35,293 bases of DNA from Bacteroidota bacterium (GTDB taxonomy: Bacteria > Bacteroidota > Ignavibacteria > Ignavibacteriales > Ignavibacteriaceae). Shown here piece by piece: positions 24,461 to 32,248 of the stretch. The DNA lies in NCBI GenBank assembly GCA_021813585.1, contig JAKAJV010000061.1, forward strand, positions 1-35,293, in the 5' to 3' direction. Each line of letters opens with the position of its first letter. Positions within the stretch are counted from its first letter, which is position 1. The notes below the pieces were generated by a model. That model was not told where the DNA came from. It worked only from the letters and a program-made list of their open reading frames with translations, and did no database searches. A program made the translations under genes and the position numbers.

Positions 24461-25732
24461 ATGATTCAAAACAGTTTGAAGAAAGAACCATCTGCCTTTT
24501 TTAGGTGGGTGGTTCTTTTGTTTGTTAGTCTGGCAATGTTCGGCAACTATTATGTGTACGATAGTATAAGTCCGCTAGCCGATCTTCTTGCCAAACAGCT
24601 TCATTTTTCCGATTCCAATATCGGGCTGCTGAATGCTATTTACAGTATTCCCAACGTATTCATGGTATTGATCGGCGGAATTATAATTGATAAAATCGGG
24701 ACGCGGGTTTCAACATTCGTCTTTGCGCTGCTTTGTCTTTTAGGCGCAGGCACTACGGCTTTGGGCGGAAGCTTAATTGTGATGGCTTCAGGGAGATTAA
24801 TATTCGGGTTGGGTGCCGAGTCTTTGATTGTTGCGGTAACCACTATCATCGGAAGATGGTTTAAAGGCAAGGAACTGTCGTTTGCATTCGGATTGAATTT
24901 AACCCTTGCACGCCTCGGCTCGTTTGCCGCTCTTAATTCTCCATCGTGGGGAAAGGAGTTTTACAATAACTGGCAAATGCCATTAATTATTTCTGTAATT
25001 GCTGCGGTCATCTCTGTTGTTTCGGTAATTATCTATTGGGGATTGGATGTCCATGCAGCCAAGAGTTTTTCTCTCCGCCAGGTTCCTAAGCAGGATGAAA
25101 TCCGCTTCAGGGAAATTTTTTCTTTCTCCAGGTCCTATTGGTATGTAGTGCTGCTTTGCGTTACATTTTATTCAGCAGTATTTCCCTTTCAAACATTCGC
25201 CGTTAAGTTTTTTATGGAACTTCACGGTGTAAGCCGTGAATTCGGCGGATTTCTTTCCAGTATGCTTACGCTATCAGCCATGGTGCTTACTCCGTTGTTC
25301 GGATTATTTGCAGATTATTTCGGCAGGCGATCGATGCTGATGATGTTCGGCTCGCTTCTTTTAATACCTGTTTACCTGCTTATGACTTATACGCAAATCA
25401 ATTTATTTATACCAATGGCTGCAATGGGATTGTCGTTTTCGCTTATCCCGGCAGTTATGTGGCCCTCGGTTGCTATAATTGTTGATGAGTCGAAGCTTGG
25501 TACGGCTTACGGCTTGATGACGATGATTCAGAATATCGGACTTGCAGCATTTAATTTAACTATCGGTCTGGCAAACGATGCTAGCGGCAGCTACACTATG
25601 GGAATGTGGATCTTTTCAGTTCTGGGATTTCTAGGAGTAGCTTTTTCTATACTTTTAAGGAAAGTCGAAACTGAACCCGGCGCTCACGGACTGGAAATGG
25701 GAATAGGAAAAAAAGTTCAAGATCAAGTTTAA
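24461..25732 (+). CDS. MFS transporter
   Basis: A 423-residue inner-membrane protein with twelve predicted helices. The loop between helices 2 and 3 carries the major-facilitator motif (GGIIIDKIGTRVSTF), and the second-half counterpart reads GLFADYFGRRSMLMMFG. The N-terminus (FRWVVLLFVSLAMFGNYYVYDSISPLADLLAKQLHFSDSNIGLLNAIYSIPNV) resembles anion/organic-acid and sugar MFS groups, but no substrate can be named. It starts 26 bp after the OPT gene. Its last five codons and the stop lie in a tandem AAGATCAAGTTT repeat that continues past the gene, so the C-terminal tail (VQDQV) is probably repeat-derived. Confidence 0.93.
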   Translation: MIQNSLKKEPSAFFRWVVLLFVSLAMFGNYYVYDSISPLADLLAKQLHFSDSNIGLLNAIYSIPNVFMVLIGGIIIDKIGTRVSTFVFALLCLLGAGTTALGGSLIVMASGRLIFGLGAESLIVAVTTIIGRWFKGKELSFAFGLNLTLARLGSFAALNSPSWGKEFYNNWQMPLIISVIAAVISVVSVIIYWGLDVHAAKSFSLRQVPKQDEIRFREIFSFSRSYWYVVLLCVTFYSAVFPFQTFAVKFFMELHGVSREFGGFLSSMLTLSAMVLTPLFGLFADYFGRRSMLMMFGSLLLIPVYLLMTYTQINLFIPMAAMGLSFSLIPAVMWPSVAIIVDESKLGTAYGLMTMIQNIGLAAFNLTIGLANDASGSYTMGMWIFSVLGFLGVAFSILLRKVETEPGAHGLEMGIGKKVQDQV

Positions 25733-25757
25733 GTTTAAGATCAAGTTTATGTTTATA
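25717..25757. repeat. Degenerate tandem repeat spanning the MFS stop codon
   Basis: Units of the type AAGATCAAGTTTAAGTTT occur about twice in tandem, with a third degraded copy (ATGTTTAT). The first unit encodes the last residues of the MFS protein and its TAA. Confidence 0.65.
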
Positions 25758-25890
25758 TAGTTCAAACGGGATCAGTTTTTTGTTCATGCTTAATTGAAGT
25801 ATTAAGAATGACCTTTTAGAGTTTCCGTTTATTGTTTAATTTTTATAAAAGCTAATAAAGTTGTTCGGATAAAATTATCTAATTTATTCT

Positions 25891-26859
25891 ATGCCTGTTA
25901 TTGAAACTTACGAATTAAGAAAAGAATATGATGGCTTGGTGGCTCTGGAAAGCCTGAACCTTCAAGTTGAAAAGGGAGAAATATTCGGGCTGCTAGGGCC
26001 TAACGGCGCCGGCAAGACTACTACGCTAATGACTTTGACCACGTTGATTAAGCCTACACGCGGTACCGCAAGTGTTAACGGGTTTGATATTGTAAAGCAG
26101 CCTTCACAAGTCCGTAAGTCGATTGGCATTGTTTTCCAGGATCCCAGCTCGGACGACATATTAACCGGCTATGAGAATTTGAAACTCCACGGTATGCTTT
26201 ATTCTATGCCTGCTTCGCTTAGAGAAGAGAGAATACGTGAGGTGCTGGAGCTAGTCGATCTTGCCGACCGCAAAGACGATATGGTAAAAAAATATTCCGG
26301 CGGAATGAGAAGAAGACTAGAAATTGCCAGGGGACTTATGCACCGCCCGAAAATCCTTTTTCTGGATGAGCCGACACTCGGTCTCGATCCACAGTCGCGC
26401 GAAAATATTTGGAAGTATATAGAAGATTTATCCAGGCAGGGACAGATGAGTATTATTATAACCACGCACTATATGGAAGAAGTAGACCGGCTGTGCAGCA
26501 GGCTGGCGATTATAGATAAAGGAGTGGTGGTTGCTATGGATACCCCAGCCAGCTTAAAAAAAATTATCGGCGGTGAAGTAGTAGTAATGAAAATAAATAA
26601 TCCCGATGTGGAAGCTGTAAGGGAACTCAACTTCGTTAAGAAAATAGAAATTAAGAACGAGCTTGTTTACCTTACTGTTGAAGATGCCGGGCAAAACCTG
26701 CAGCAAATTCTGCACGTAGCAGGCAAAGTCGATTCGGTAGAAATACATTCTCCCACTTTAAATGATGTCTTTCTGCATTTTACAGGAAGAGAAATAAGAG
26801 AAAATTCGCCCGAAGGCGGATGGGGGCAAAGAGTAATGAACTTAAGGTCAAAGAAATGA
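25891..26859 (+). CDS. ABC-2 type exporter ATP-binding protein (DrrA-like)
   Basis: The ATPase of an ABC-2 export system, 322 residues. Walker A is GPNGAGKTT (about 38-46); then IGIVFQDPSSDDILTGYENLKLHGMLY, signature YSGGMRRRLEIARGLM, Walker B ILFLDEPTLGLDPQSRENIW and H-loop TTHYMEE. The C-terminal extension after about residue 230 is the DrrA-type accessory domain. Proteins of this group export drugs, antibiotics, polysaccharides or lipids; the substrate here is unknown. Its TGA overlaps the permease start as ATGA (26856-26859), so the two are translationally coupled. Confidence 0.93.
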   Translation: MPVIETYELRKEYDGLVALESLNLQVEKGEIFGLLGPNGAGKTTTLMTLTTLIKPTRGTASVNGFDIVKQPSQVRKSIGIVFQDPSSDDILTGYENLKLHGMLYSMPASLREERIREVLELVDLADRKDDMVKKYSGGMRRRLEIARGLMHRPKILFLDEPTLGLDPQSRENIWKYIEDLSRQGQMSIIITTHYMEEVDRLCSRLAIIDKGVVVAMDTPASLKKIIGGEVVVMKINNPDVEAVRELNFVKKIEIKNELVYLTVEDAGQNLQQILHVAGKVDSVEIHSPTLNDVFLHFTGREIRENSPEGGWGQRVMNLRSKK

Positions 26860-27626
26860 GCGAGCTAAACGGCATAGCCGCAATATGGTATAGAGAGATT
26901 AAAGTTTTCTTAAGAGAAAAATCCCGTATTGTCGCATCAATAGTTAATCCTATCCTTTGGCTGTTAATTTTTGGCGGTGGATTGGGCGCCAGCATTTCAA
27001 TATCCGGGATAAACTACCAGACATTTATATATCCCGGAATCTTAATACAGGCTGTGCTTTTCTCATCTATCTTTTTCGGCGTGTATATAGTTTGGGATAG
27101 GAAAATAGATTTCTTAAAGGAAGTACTGGTTGCGCCTATTTCGCGCACTTCAATCTTCATCGGAAAGATAATCGGCGGGGCAACCGACTCGCTTATTCAG
27201 TCTTTAATATTGTTATTCATCGGATTAATTCTGGGAAAGCTTGGTGTAATACCCGGGCTCCATCTCGGTTTTATTGAAATCGTAACTTCACTTGTAGTTT
27301 TATTTTTTACTACTACTTCCATGGTTAGTATCGGATTGATTATCGGTTCGAGGATGGAAAGCCCGGAAGGCTTTCAACTTATAACAAGCTTTTTATTGTT
27401 TCCTATATTTTTCCTTTCAGGCGCGCTGTTCCCCATAAATAAACTGCCGGTTTGGCTGGCATCCCTAACCTTTATCGATCCGTTGACGTATTCTGTTGAC
27501 GGGCTTAGGAGCGTTATTCTCGGTGCGTCTCAATTTAACCTTGCGCTAGACCTCTGCGTGATAACCGGTTTTTCAATTGTTGTAATTATTATCGGGACAT
27601 TTGCTTTTGAAAAAATGAAAGTTTGA
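26856..27626 (+). CDS. ABC-2 type exporter permease (DrrB-like)
   Basis: A 256-residue inner-membrane permease with six predicted helices. Family signs are WYREIKVFLREKSRIVASIVNPILWLLIFGGGLG at the N-terminus, YIVWDRKIDFLKEVLVAPISRTSIFIGKIIGG, and LLFPIFFLSGALFPINKLPVWLASLTFIDPLTYSVDGLR. An earlier in-frame ATG at 26820 would overlap the ATPase gene by 40 bp. The ATG at 26856, overlapping the upstream stop by 4 bp, is preferred because it gives the normal N-terminus. It pairs with the upstream ATPase; a 147-bp repeat copy begins 85 bp after the stop. Confidence 0.92.
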   Translation: MSELNGIAAIWYREIKVFLREKSRIVASIVNPILWLLIFGGGLGASISISGINYQTFIYPGILIQAVLFSSIFFGVYIVWDRKIDFLKEVLVAPISRTSIFIGKIIGGATDSLIQSLILLFIGLILGKLGVIPGLHLGFIEIVTSLVVLFFTTTSMVSIGLIIGSRMESPEGFQLITSFLLFPIFFLSGALFPINKLPVWLASLTFIDPLTYSVDGLRSVILGASQFNLALDLCVITGFSIVVIIIGTFAFEKMKV

Positions 27627-27711
27627 ATCCACGATTTAATCAAATCAGCCAAAGCCGGACTTTTAATTTAGAGCATTCAGCTTTACAACCGGAAATAAAT
27701 TCTACCTTTAT

Positions 27712-27858
27712 AACTCATGTTACGCAAAATTATAAAGCTTGAGTGTCATACCCGCGAAAGCGGGTATCCAAGATGCGAAAATATGATAAAAAATGGATTC
27801 CCACTTTCGTGGGAATGACAATGCGGACATCAAAATGTATTCCTGCGTAATATGAGTT
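27712..27858 (+). mobile_element. 147-bp MITE-like dispersed repeat, copy 3
   Basis: Same orientation, length and sequence as copy 2 except for one C-to-T change in the right terminal repeat (TGCGTAATATGAGTT). A TAT triplet flanks both sides (27709-27711 and 27859-27861), a possible 3-bp target duplication. It ends 71 bp before the start of the next gene, so it could influence that gene's promoter. Confidence 0.88.
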
Positions 27859-27929
27859 TATAAATTATGCTGCAATTCCTTTTTAGAAATTTTATTGTTA
27901 TGTTAACATATATATCGATTTAAGGTTAT

Positions 27930-28700
27930 ATGCAAACTAACAGATCAATCTTCATACTGATTGTCGTTGCCGGATTTTTTGTCCAGTCCGATTTTTTAAA
28001 TGCGCAAACATTCGGTTTCGGCTGCTTAGGATTGGTTGGAGGGTACGGAGGCTACAGCTACCAGGTATATAATCCTAAAGGTTTAAACGATTACGTAAAT
28101 AGCTTTAATGCATTGTATAAGGACTCACTATCATCGGCCTTAGGTAATTTCGGTAAAGCACGCGGATACAGAGTGGGGATAAATCTTTTCCGCGCTGATA
28201 TAAAAGGTTTTATTTTAACAACAAAAGGTTTCTACCAGTATTTAATTGAAAAGAATTCAACGGATATTATCTCTTCGAACGGTAAATCGACGGTAATTTA
28301 CGAAGTGGACTTAAAGAACTGGGGAGTAGGAATAGATCTCGGAACTTCAATTTCCGGTGCGCTAAGCTGGAAGGTTATTGATGCGGCTGTGCTTTTTAAT
28401 TACGCCACGTTTACCAATACATTAAATTCACCTGGGCCAACAACTATAGTAGTTAAATATAATAATGAAAAGTCGACGCTCGGCTACACTATAGGTACAG
28501 GCTTTATTCTAGCCGTAATTGATCAGTACATCAGCATCGAAGGGACCGCCGGCTATACGGTCTTTTCAATCGACAAAATGAAAGCCGACGACGGTACGGA
28601 ACTTACTTCCTCGGTCAGTTCAACAGAGCCGATGAGGAATTTTATCTCTAGCGGCGGCTTTAATGCTGTTGTTCAGCTTAATATCGGATTCCCTCTCTGA
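27930..28700 (+). CDS. Exported protein of unknown function, possibly a small outer-membrane beta-barrel
   Basis: A 256-residue protein with a signal peptide (SIFILIVVAGFFVQSDFLNAQ) and then alternating polar/hydrophobic strands rich in Gly and aromatic residues (FGFGCLGLVGGYGGYSYQVY, RGYRVGINLF, NWGVGIDLGTSISGALSWKV, LGYTIGTGFILAVIDQYISIEGTAGYTVF). It ends in an aliphatic/aromatic strand, VVQLNIGFPL. This pattern suits a small outer-membrane barrel, but I recognise no family. A perfect 12-bp palindrome TATGTTAACATA (27899-27910) lies 19 bp upstream of the ATG. It is a single gene after the third repeat copy. Confidence 0.75.
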   Translation: MQTNRSIFILIVVAGFFVQSDFLNAQTFGFGCLGLVGGYGGYSYQVYNPKGLNDYVNSFNALYKDSLSSALGNFGKARGYRVGINLFRADIKGFILTTKGFYQYLIEKNSTDIISSNGKSTVIYEVDLKNWGVGIDLGTSISGALSWKVIDAAVLFNYATFTNTLNSPGPTTIVVKYNNEKSTLGYTIGTGFILAVIDQYISIEGTAGYTVFSIDKMKADDGTELTSSVSSTEPMRNFISSGGFNAVVQLNIGFPL

Positions 28701-29140
28701 CGGATAACCGTTTATAATATTCATCATGAATATGATTAGTCGGCATAATAAAAAAGCCTACGGTTATACTCGACGGAAAAATAATAATGAAGGATGGATC
28801 GCTGGCAGAAGGGATTGGATAAATTCCGGATTTTTAGGATTGCAAGTTGTAATTATTTTTTTTTAGATGCAAAGAATTTTTTTATAAAAAATTTCATCTC
28901 TGTTTATTTGCTTTATTATTAATTTTTTACATACGTTTAGTTCAGTAAACGAAACTCTGTTTCATCATAAATATTATTTATTCTGAATATAATTAACGTT
29001 GACAATAGTTAAAAAAAAGTTTACTTTTTTCATGTAAATTTTATTGAATTAACACACACTAAAAATTGTTTTGTTGAACTTATAAATGCCTGACCGTAGT
29101 ATTATACAAGTCTTTCGGATTAATAAAGGAGTATAAAAAT
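28701..29140. other. 440-bp non-coding region upstream of the outer-membrane receptor operon
   Basis: Contains a 17-bp palindrome ATATTCAT-C-ATGAATAT (28717-28733) nested in a wider inverted repeat (ATAACCGT 28704-28711, ACGGTTAT 28760-28767). It also holds small stems CGTTTA..TAAACG (28934-28951) and GAAAC..GTTTC (28951-28963), and a promoter-like sequence at 28999-29027. A short open stretch at 28736-28819 reads like the tail of a larger protein and is listed under findings. No full gene is seen. Confidence 0.6.
28999..29027 (+). promoter_or_regulatory. Candidate promoter of the TonB-receptor operon
   Basis: A perfect TTGACA (28999-29004) is followed after 17 bp by TACTTT (29022-29027), which keeps the key T1, A2 and T6 positions of a -10 box. 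It lies about 113 bp before the receptor ATG. The A-tract in the spacer and the two small inverted repeats upstream would suit a regulated promoter. Confidence 0.4.
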
Positions 29141-32100
29141 ATGAGGTCATTGTTACTATTAGGCCTGCTAACATTATTTACATTATCTAACCTTTCATTC
29201 GCAGCATCCGGTAAAATTACTGGAACCGTAAGAGATGCTAAGACGCACGAACCTTTAATCGGAGCTAATATAATTATTGAAGGGACATCTCAAGGGGCTG
29301 CTTCTAATATTGACGGTTATTATGTTATTCTAAATGTTCCCCCAGGAACATACTCTCTTAAAGTTTCAATGATTGGGTACGCCGCTCAAGTTATTGAAAA
29401 TGTTAGAGTAAATATAGATCAAACAACAAATCTTGATATATCTCTAGTTGAAAAATCAATTCAAGCTCAAGAGGTTGTTGTAATTGCAAAAGCTCCGGTA
29501 GTTCAAAAAGATGTTGCTGCCAGTAGGGTAAATCTTGATGCAAAGGAGATAGCTAATCTTCCTGTAACTAGTGTTTCTTCTGTTGTAGGTTTACAAGCAG
29601 GAATACAATCAGGTCTGGTTATCAGAGGCGGCAGCTCAGATCAAACCGGTTTTATGGTTAATGGGCAGATGTTGCGCGATGAACGCGATAACACTCCCTT
29701 TACCGGGATAAGCTATACTTCTATCTCCGAAATACAAGTACAAACCGGCGGGTTTAGCGCCGAGTACGGAAACATACGCGCTGGCCTAGTTAACATTGTT
29801 ACAAAAGAAGGCGATAGAAATAAGTATACGTTTAGCATGATTGCCCAAATTAGCCCTCCAACTCAAAAACATTTCGGAAGTTCTCCTAATGCTTTGGACT
29901 CATATTGGATCCGTCCTTATTTGGAACCTGGAGTATCGATGTACGGAACTCAAGCTATTAACCCCGCAACCGGTAAGCCATATTGGGATGCTTATACACA
30001 AGCTCAATATCCTCAATTTGACGGCTGGATTGCAGTTGCCAACAAGACCTTGCAAGACAATGATCCTAGCAATGATTTAACACCTGAAGCCGCTCAAAAG
30101 CTTTTTTTATGGCAGCATAGAAAAGATGTAAATGTTGTTAATCCGGATTATGTGCTTGATGCAAGCTTTGGAGGACCTGTACCTTATGTAGGTGATTATT
30201 TAGGCAACCTAAGGTTTTTTGCTTCATATAGAACTACGCAAACTGAGTATATGATTCCGTTAGCAACTCCAGGAGTTAAAGATTATACCGGTCAGTTGAA
30301 ATTGACCTCTGATATTGGTGAAGGAAAAAAGTTGATGGTTCAAGGGTTGATTGCACAAGTTCAGGGAACAAATAATAACAATGTAGGCCTACCGGGTTAT
30401 TTTTCTTCACCGAACAATGAATCAACTGCTTTGTCCCAGGTTAATTACATTGATGCCAGAATTTTTACAAATGATTATTGGGCGCCGACAACCAAAGATA
30501 TATATTCTTTTGGTGGAAAATATACTCAAGTTTTAAGCCCTAGAGCTTTTTATGAAGTTGAAGCAAATTCATTCACTTCTAAATATAACACAGACCCGGG
30601 TAGAGCAAGAGATACCAGTAAAATATATTTATTCGGAAATAATTATTATACAGATGAAGCTCCCTTCGGCTTTTTCCAATATCCAACTATTGGTGTCGAC
30701 GGTTTAAGAATGAGCGTCGGATTTAGCAATTCGCGCGATACAAGCGTGGTTTCTGATTATAATATTAAATTCAAATTACAGGATCAAGTGGATAGGTATA
30801 ACGAAATTAATACGGGAGCTGAATTCCATTACACAGATAATAATGTGAATTATGGATCAATAGATATTTATCTTCCCTCAGGAAGGTCTTCTTCTCATTG
30901 GCATACTTTCCCTATTAGAGGCGCCTTGTGGGCACAGGATAAATTGGAATTCGAAGGCATGATTGCAACTCTTGGATTGCGTTTGGATTATTCTGACCCT
31001 AACGGATATTGGTATAATTACTCACCATACACATCTGCATTTCAGGCTGCCTCTAGCCCTATAGATTTTGATACGGTTTTAGTTAGAGTAAAAGCAATTA
31101 AACAATTAGATATAAGCCCTAGGCTAGCCATCTCTTTCCCAATTACAGATAATAGTAAGCTTTATTTTAACTACGGACATTTTAGACAAATGCCTACGCC
31201 GGATGATATGTATTTAATTAGGCGATATTCGGATAACAACGCAGTTGTACGAGTTGCAAATCCTGATGCACCCTTAGAAAAAACCGTTGCCTACGAGTTG
31301 GGATATGAACAGAATGTAATGGACCAATTGTTAGTTAGAGTTGCTGGTTATTACAGGGATAATTCATTACAATCTACTACAATTAATTACCAGAGTAGTG
31401 ATAATAAGGTAAATTATAATGTGGTCCAACCGAATAGCTATGGTGATGTGCGGGGTTTTGAAGCGACTTTAACAAAGAATAGAGGCAGCTGGGTTCAAGG
31501 GTTTATAAATTATACTTACATGGTTAGTACCTATGGTAATTTCGGCTTTGGTACTTATTATCAAAATCCGGCAGAGCAAAGAAGATATGAAGCAATTACT
31601 ACTTCTAACTATCAAACTAAACCGGTGCCGGCTCCGTATGCAAGAGCTAATATAGATTTCTTTACCCCGTCCGATTTTGGGCCTATAATTGGCGGGCAAC
31701 ATTTATTGGGCGACTGGAGGATTAGTGTTATAGGTACATGGAACTCTGGACAGTGGATAACATGGACGGGCGGAGGCTCGGTTCCTGGAATATCAAACAA
31801 TCTTCAATGGAAAGATTATTGGAACGTTGATATGAGATTGACGAAGACTCTAAATTTATTTGGTGTAGACTTACAACTTTTCTGTGACATTAGTAATTTA
31901 TTTAATTATAAGTTTATGTCTCAATATGGCTTTTATAATTATGTTGACTATAATAATTATATGATGTCTTTACATTTACCGGCAGAGGTTGCTAACCAGA
32001 TAACAGGTTATAGTAATATTCCGGGCAGTGATAGACCGGGCGATTACCGCGTTGGAGATTATCATTCATGGGCTGAAATTCAAGCTGCGCCTCCGGCTCA

Positions 32101-32221
32101 AAGAGATCAGTGGATTAAAGATAAAGCATATATCGATATGCCTAACTTAACTTATTCTACTTTCCTTAATCCCAGACAAATATTCTGGGGCTTAAAGGTA
32201 ACTTTTGCAATAAATGATTAA
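29141..32221 (+). CDS. TonB-dependent receptor with N-terminal carboxypeptidase-regulatory-like domain
   Basis: A 1026-residue outer-membrane receptor. A signal peptide (LLLLGLLTLFTLSNLSFAA) is followed by a CarboxypepD_reg-like domain (about 24-112: GKITGTVRDAKTHEPLIGANIIIEGTSQGAASNIDGYYVILNVPPGTYSLKVSMIGY). Then comes the plug (about 125-230, with VIRGGSSDQTGFMVNGQMLRDERDNTP and GGFSAEYGNIRAGLVNIVTKEG) and a long beta-barrel ending in an aromatic/aliphatic last strand. The layout is SusC/RagA-like. The cargo could be a peptide, glycan or chelate. A strong AAGGAG sits 9 bases before the ATG. The gene prefers CAA over CAG for Gln, unlike most other genes here, and leads a likely operon with the next two genes. 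Confidence 0.93.
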   Translation: MRSLLLLGLLTLFTLSNLSFAASGKITGTVRDAKTHEPLIGANIIIEGTSQGAASNIDGYYVILNVPPGTYSLKVSMIGYAAQVIENVRVNIDQTTNLDISLVEKSIQAQEVVVIAKAPVVQKDVAASRVNLDAKEIANLPVTSVSSVVGLQAGIQSGLVIRGGSSDQTGFMVNGQMLRDERDNTPFTGISYTSISEIQVQTGGFSAEYGNIRAGLVNIVTKEGDRNKYTFSMIAQISPPTQKHFGSSPNALDSYWIRPYLEPGVSMYGTQAINPATGKPYWDAYTQAQYPQFDGWIAVANKTLQDNDPSNDLTPEAAQKLFLWQHRKDVNVVNPDYVLDASFGGPVPYVGDYLGNLRFFASYRTTQTEYMIPLATPGVKDYTGQLKLTSDIGEGKKLMVQGLIAQVQGTNNNNVGLPGYFSSPNNESTALSQVNYIDARIFTNDYWAPTTKDIYSFGGKYTQVLSPRAFYEVEANSFTSKYNTDPGRARDTSKIYLFGNNYYTDEAPFGFFQYPTIGVDGLRMSVGFSNSRDTSVVSDYNIKFKLQDQVDRYNEINTGAEFHYTDNNVNYGSIDIYLPSGRSSSHWHTFPIRGALWAQDKLEFEGMIATLGLRLDYSDPNGYWYNYSPYTSAFQAASSPIDFDTVLVRVKAIKQLDISPRLAISFPITDNSKLYFNYGHFRQMPTPDDMYLIRRYSDNNAVVRVANPDAPLEKTVAYELGYEQNVMDQLLVRVAGYYRDNSLQSTTINYQSSDNKVNYNVVQPNSYGDVRGFEATLTKNRGSWVQGFINYTYMVSTYGNFGFGTYYQNPAEQRRYEAITTSNYQTKPVPAPYARANIDFFTPSDFGPIIGGQHLLGDWRISVIGTWNSGQWITWTGGGSVPGISNNLQWKDYWNVDMRLTKTLNLFGVDLQLFCDISNLFNYKFMSQYGFYNYVDYNNYMMSLHLPAEVANQITGYSNIPGSDRPGDYRVGDYHSWAEIQAAPPAQRDQWIKDKAYIDMPNLTYSTFLNPRQIFWGLKVTFAIND

Positions 32222-32248
32222 TAAAAGTAATCTCAGATAGAGGAATAA

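Noticed and set aside
26820-26855. Earlier ATG for the ABC-2 permease
   Set aside because: It would overlap the ATPase gene by 40 bp and add a non-conserved MGAKSNELKVKE lead; the ATGA overlap start at 26856 fits the family.
28726-28866. 46-codon ORF MNMISRHNKKAYG... as a real small gene
   Set aside because: No ribosome-binding site, it overlaps a palindrome, and another frame of the same stretch looks more protein-like.
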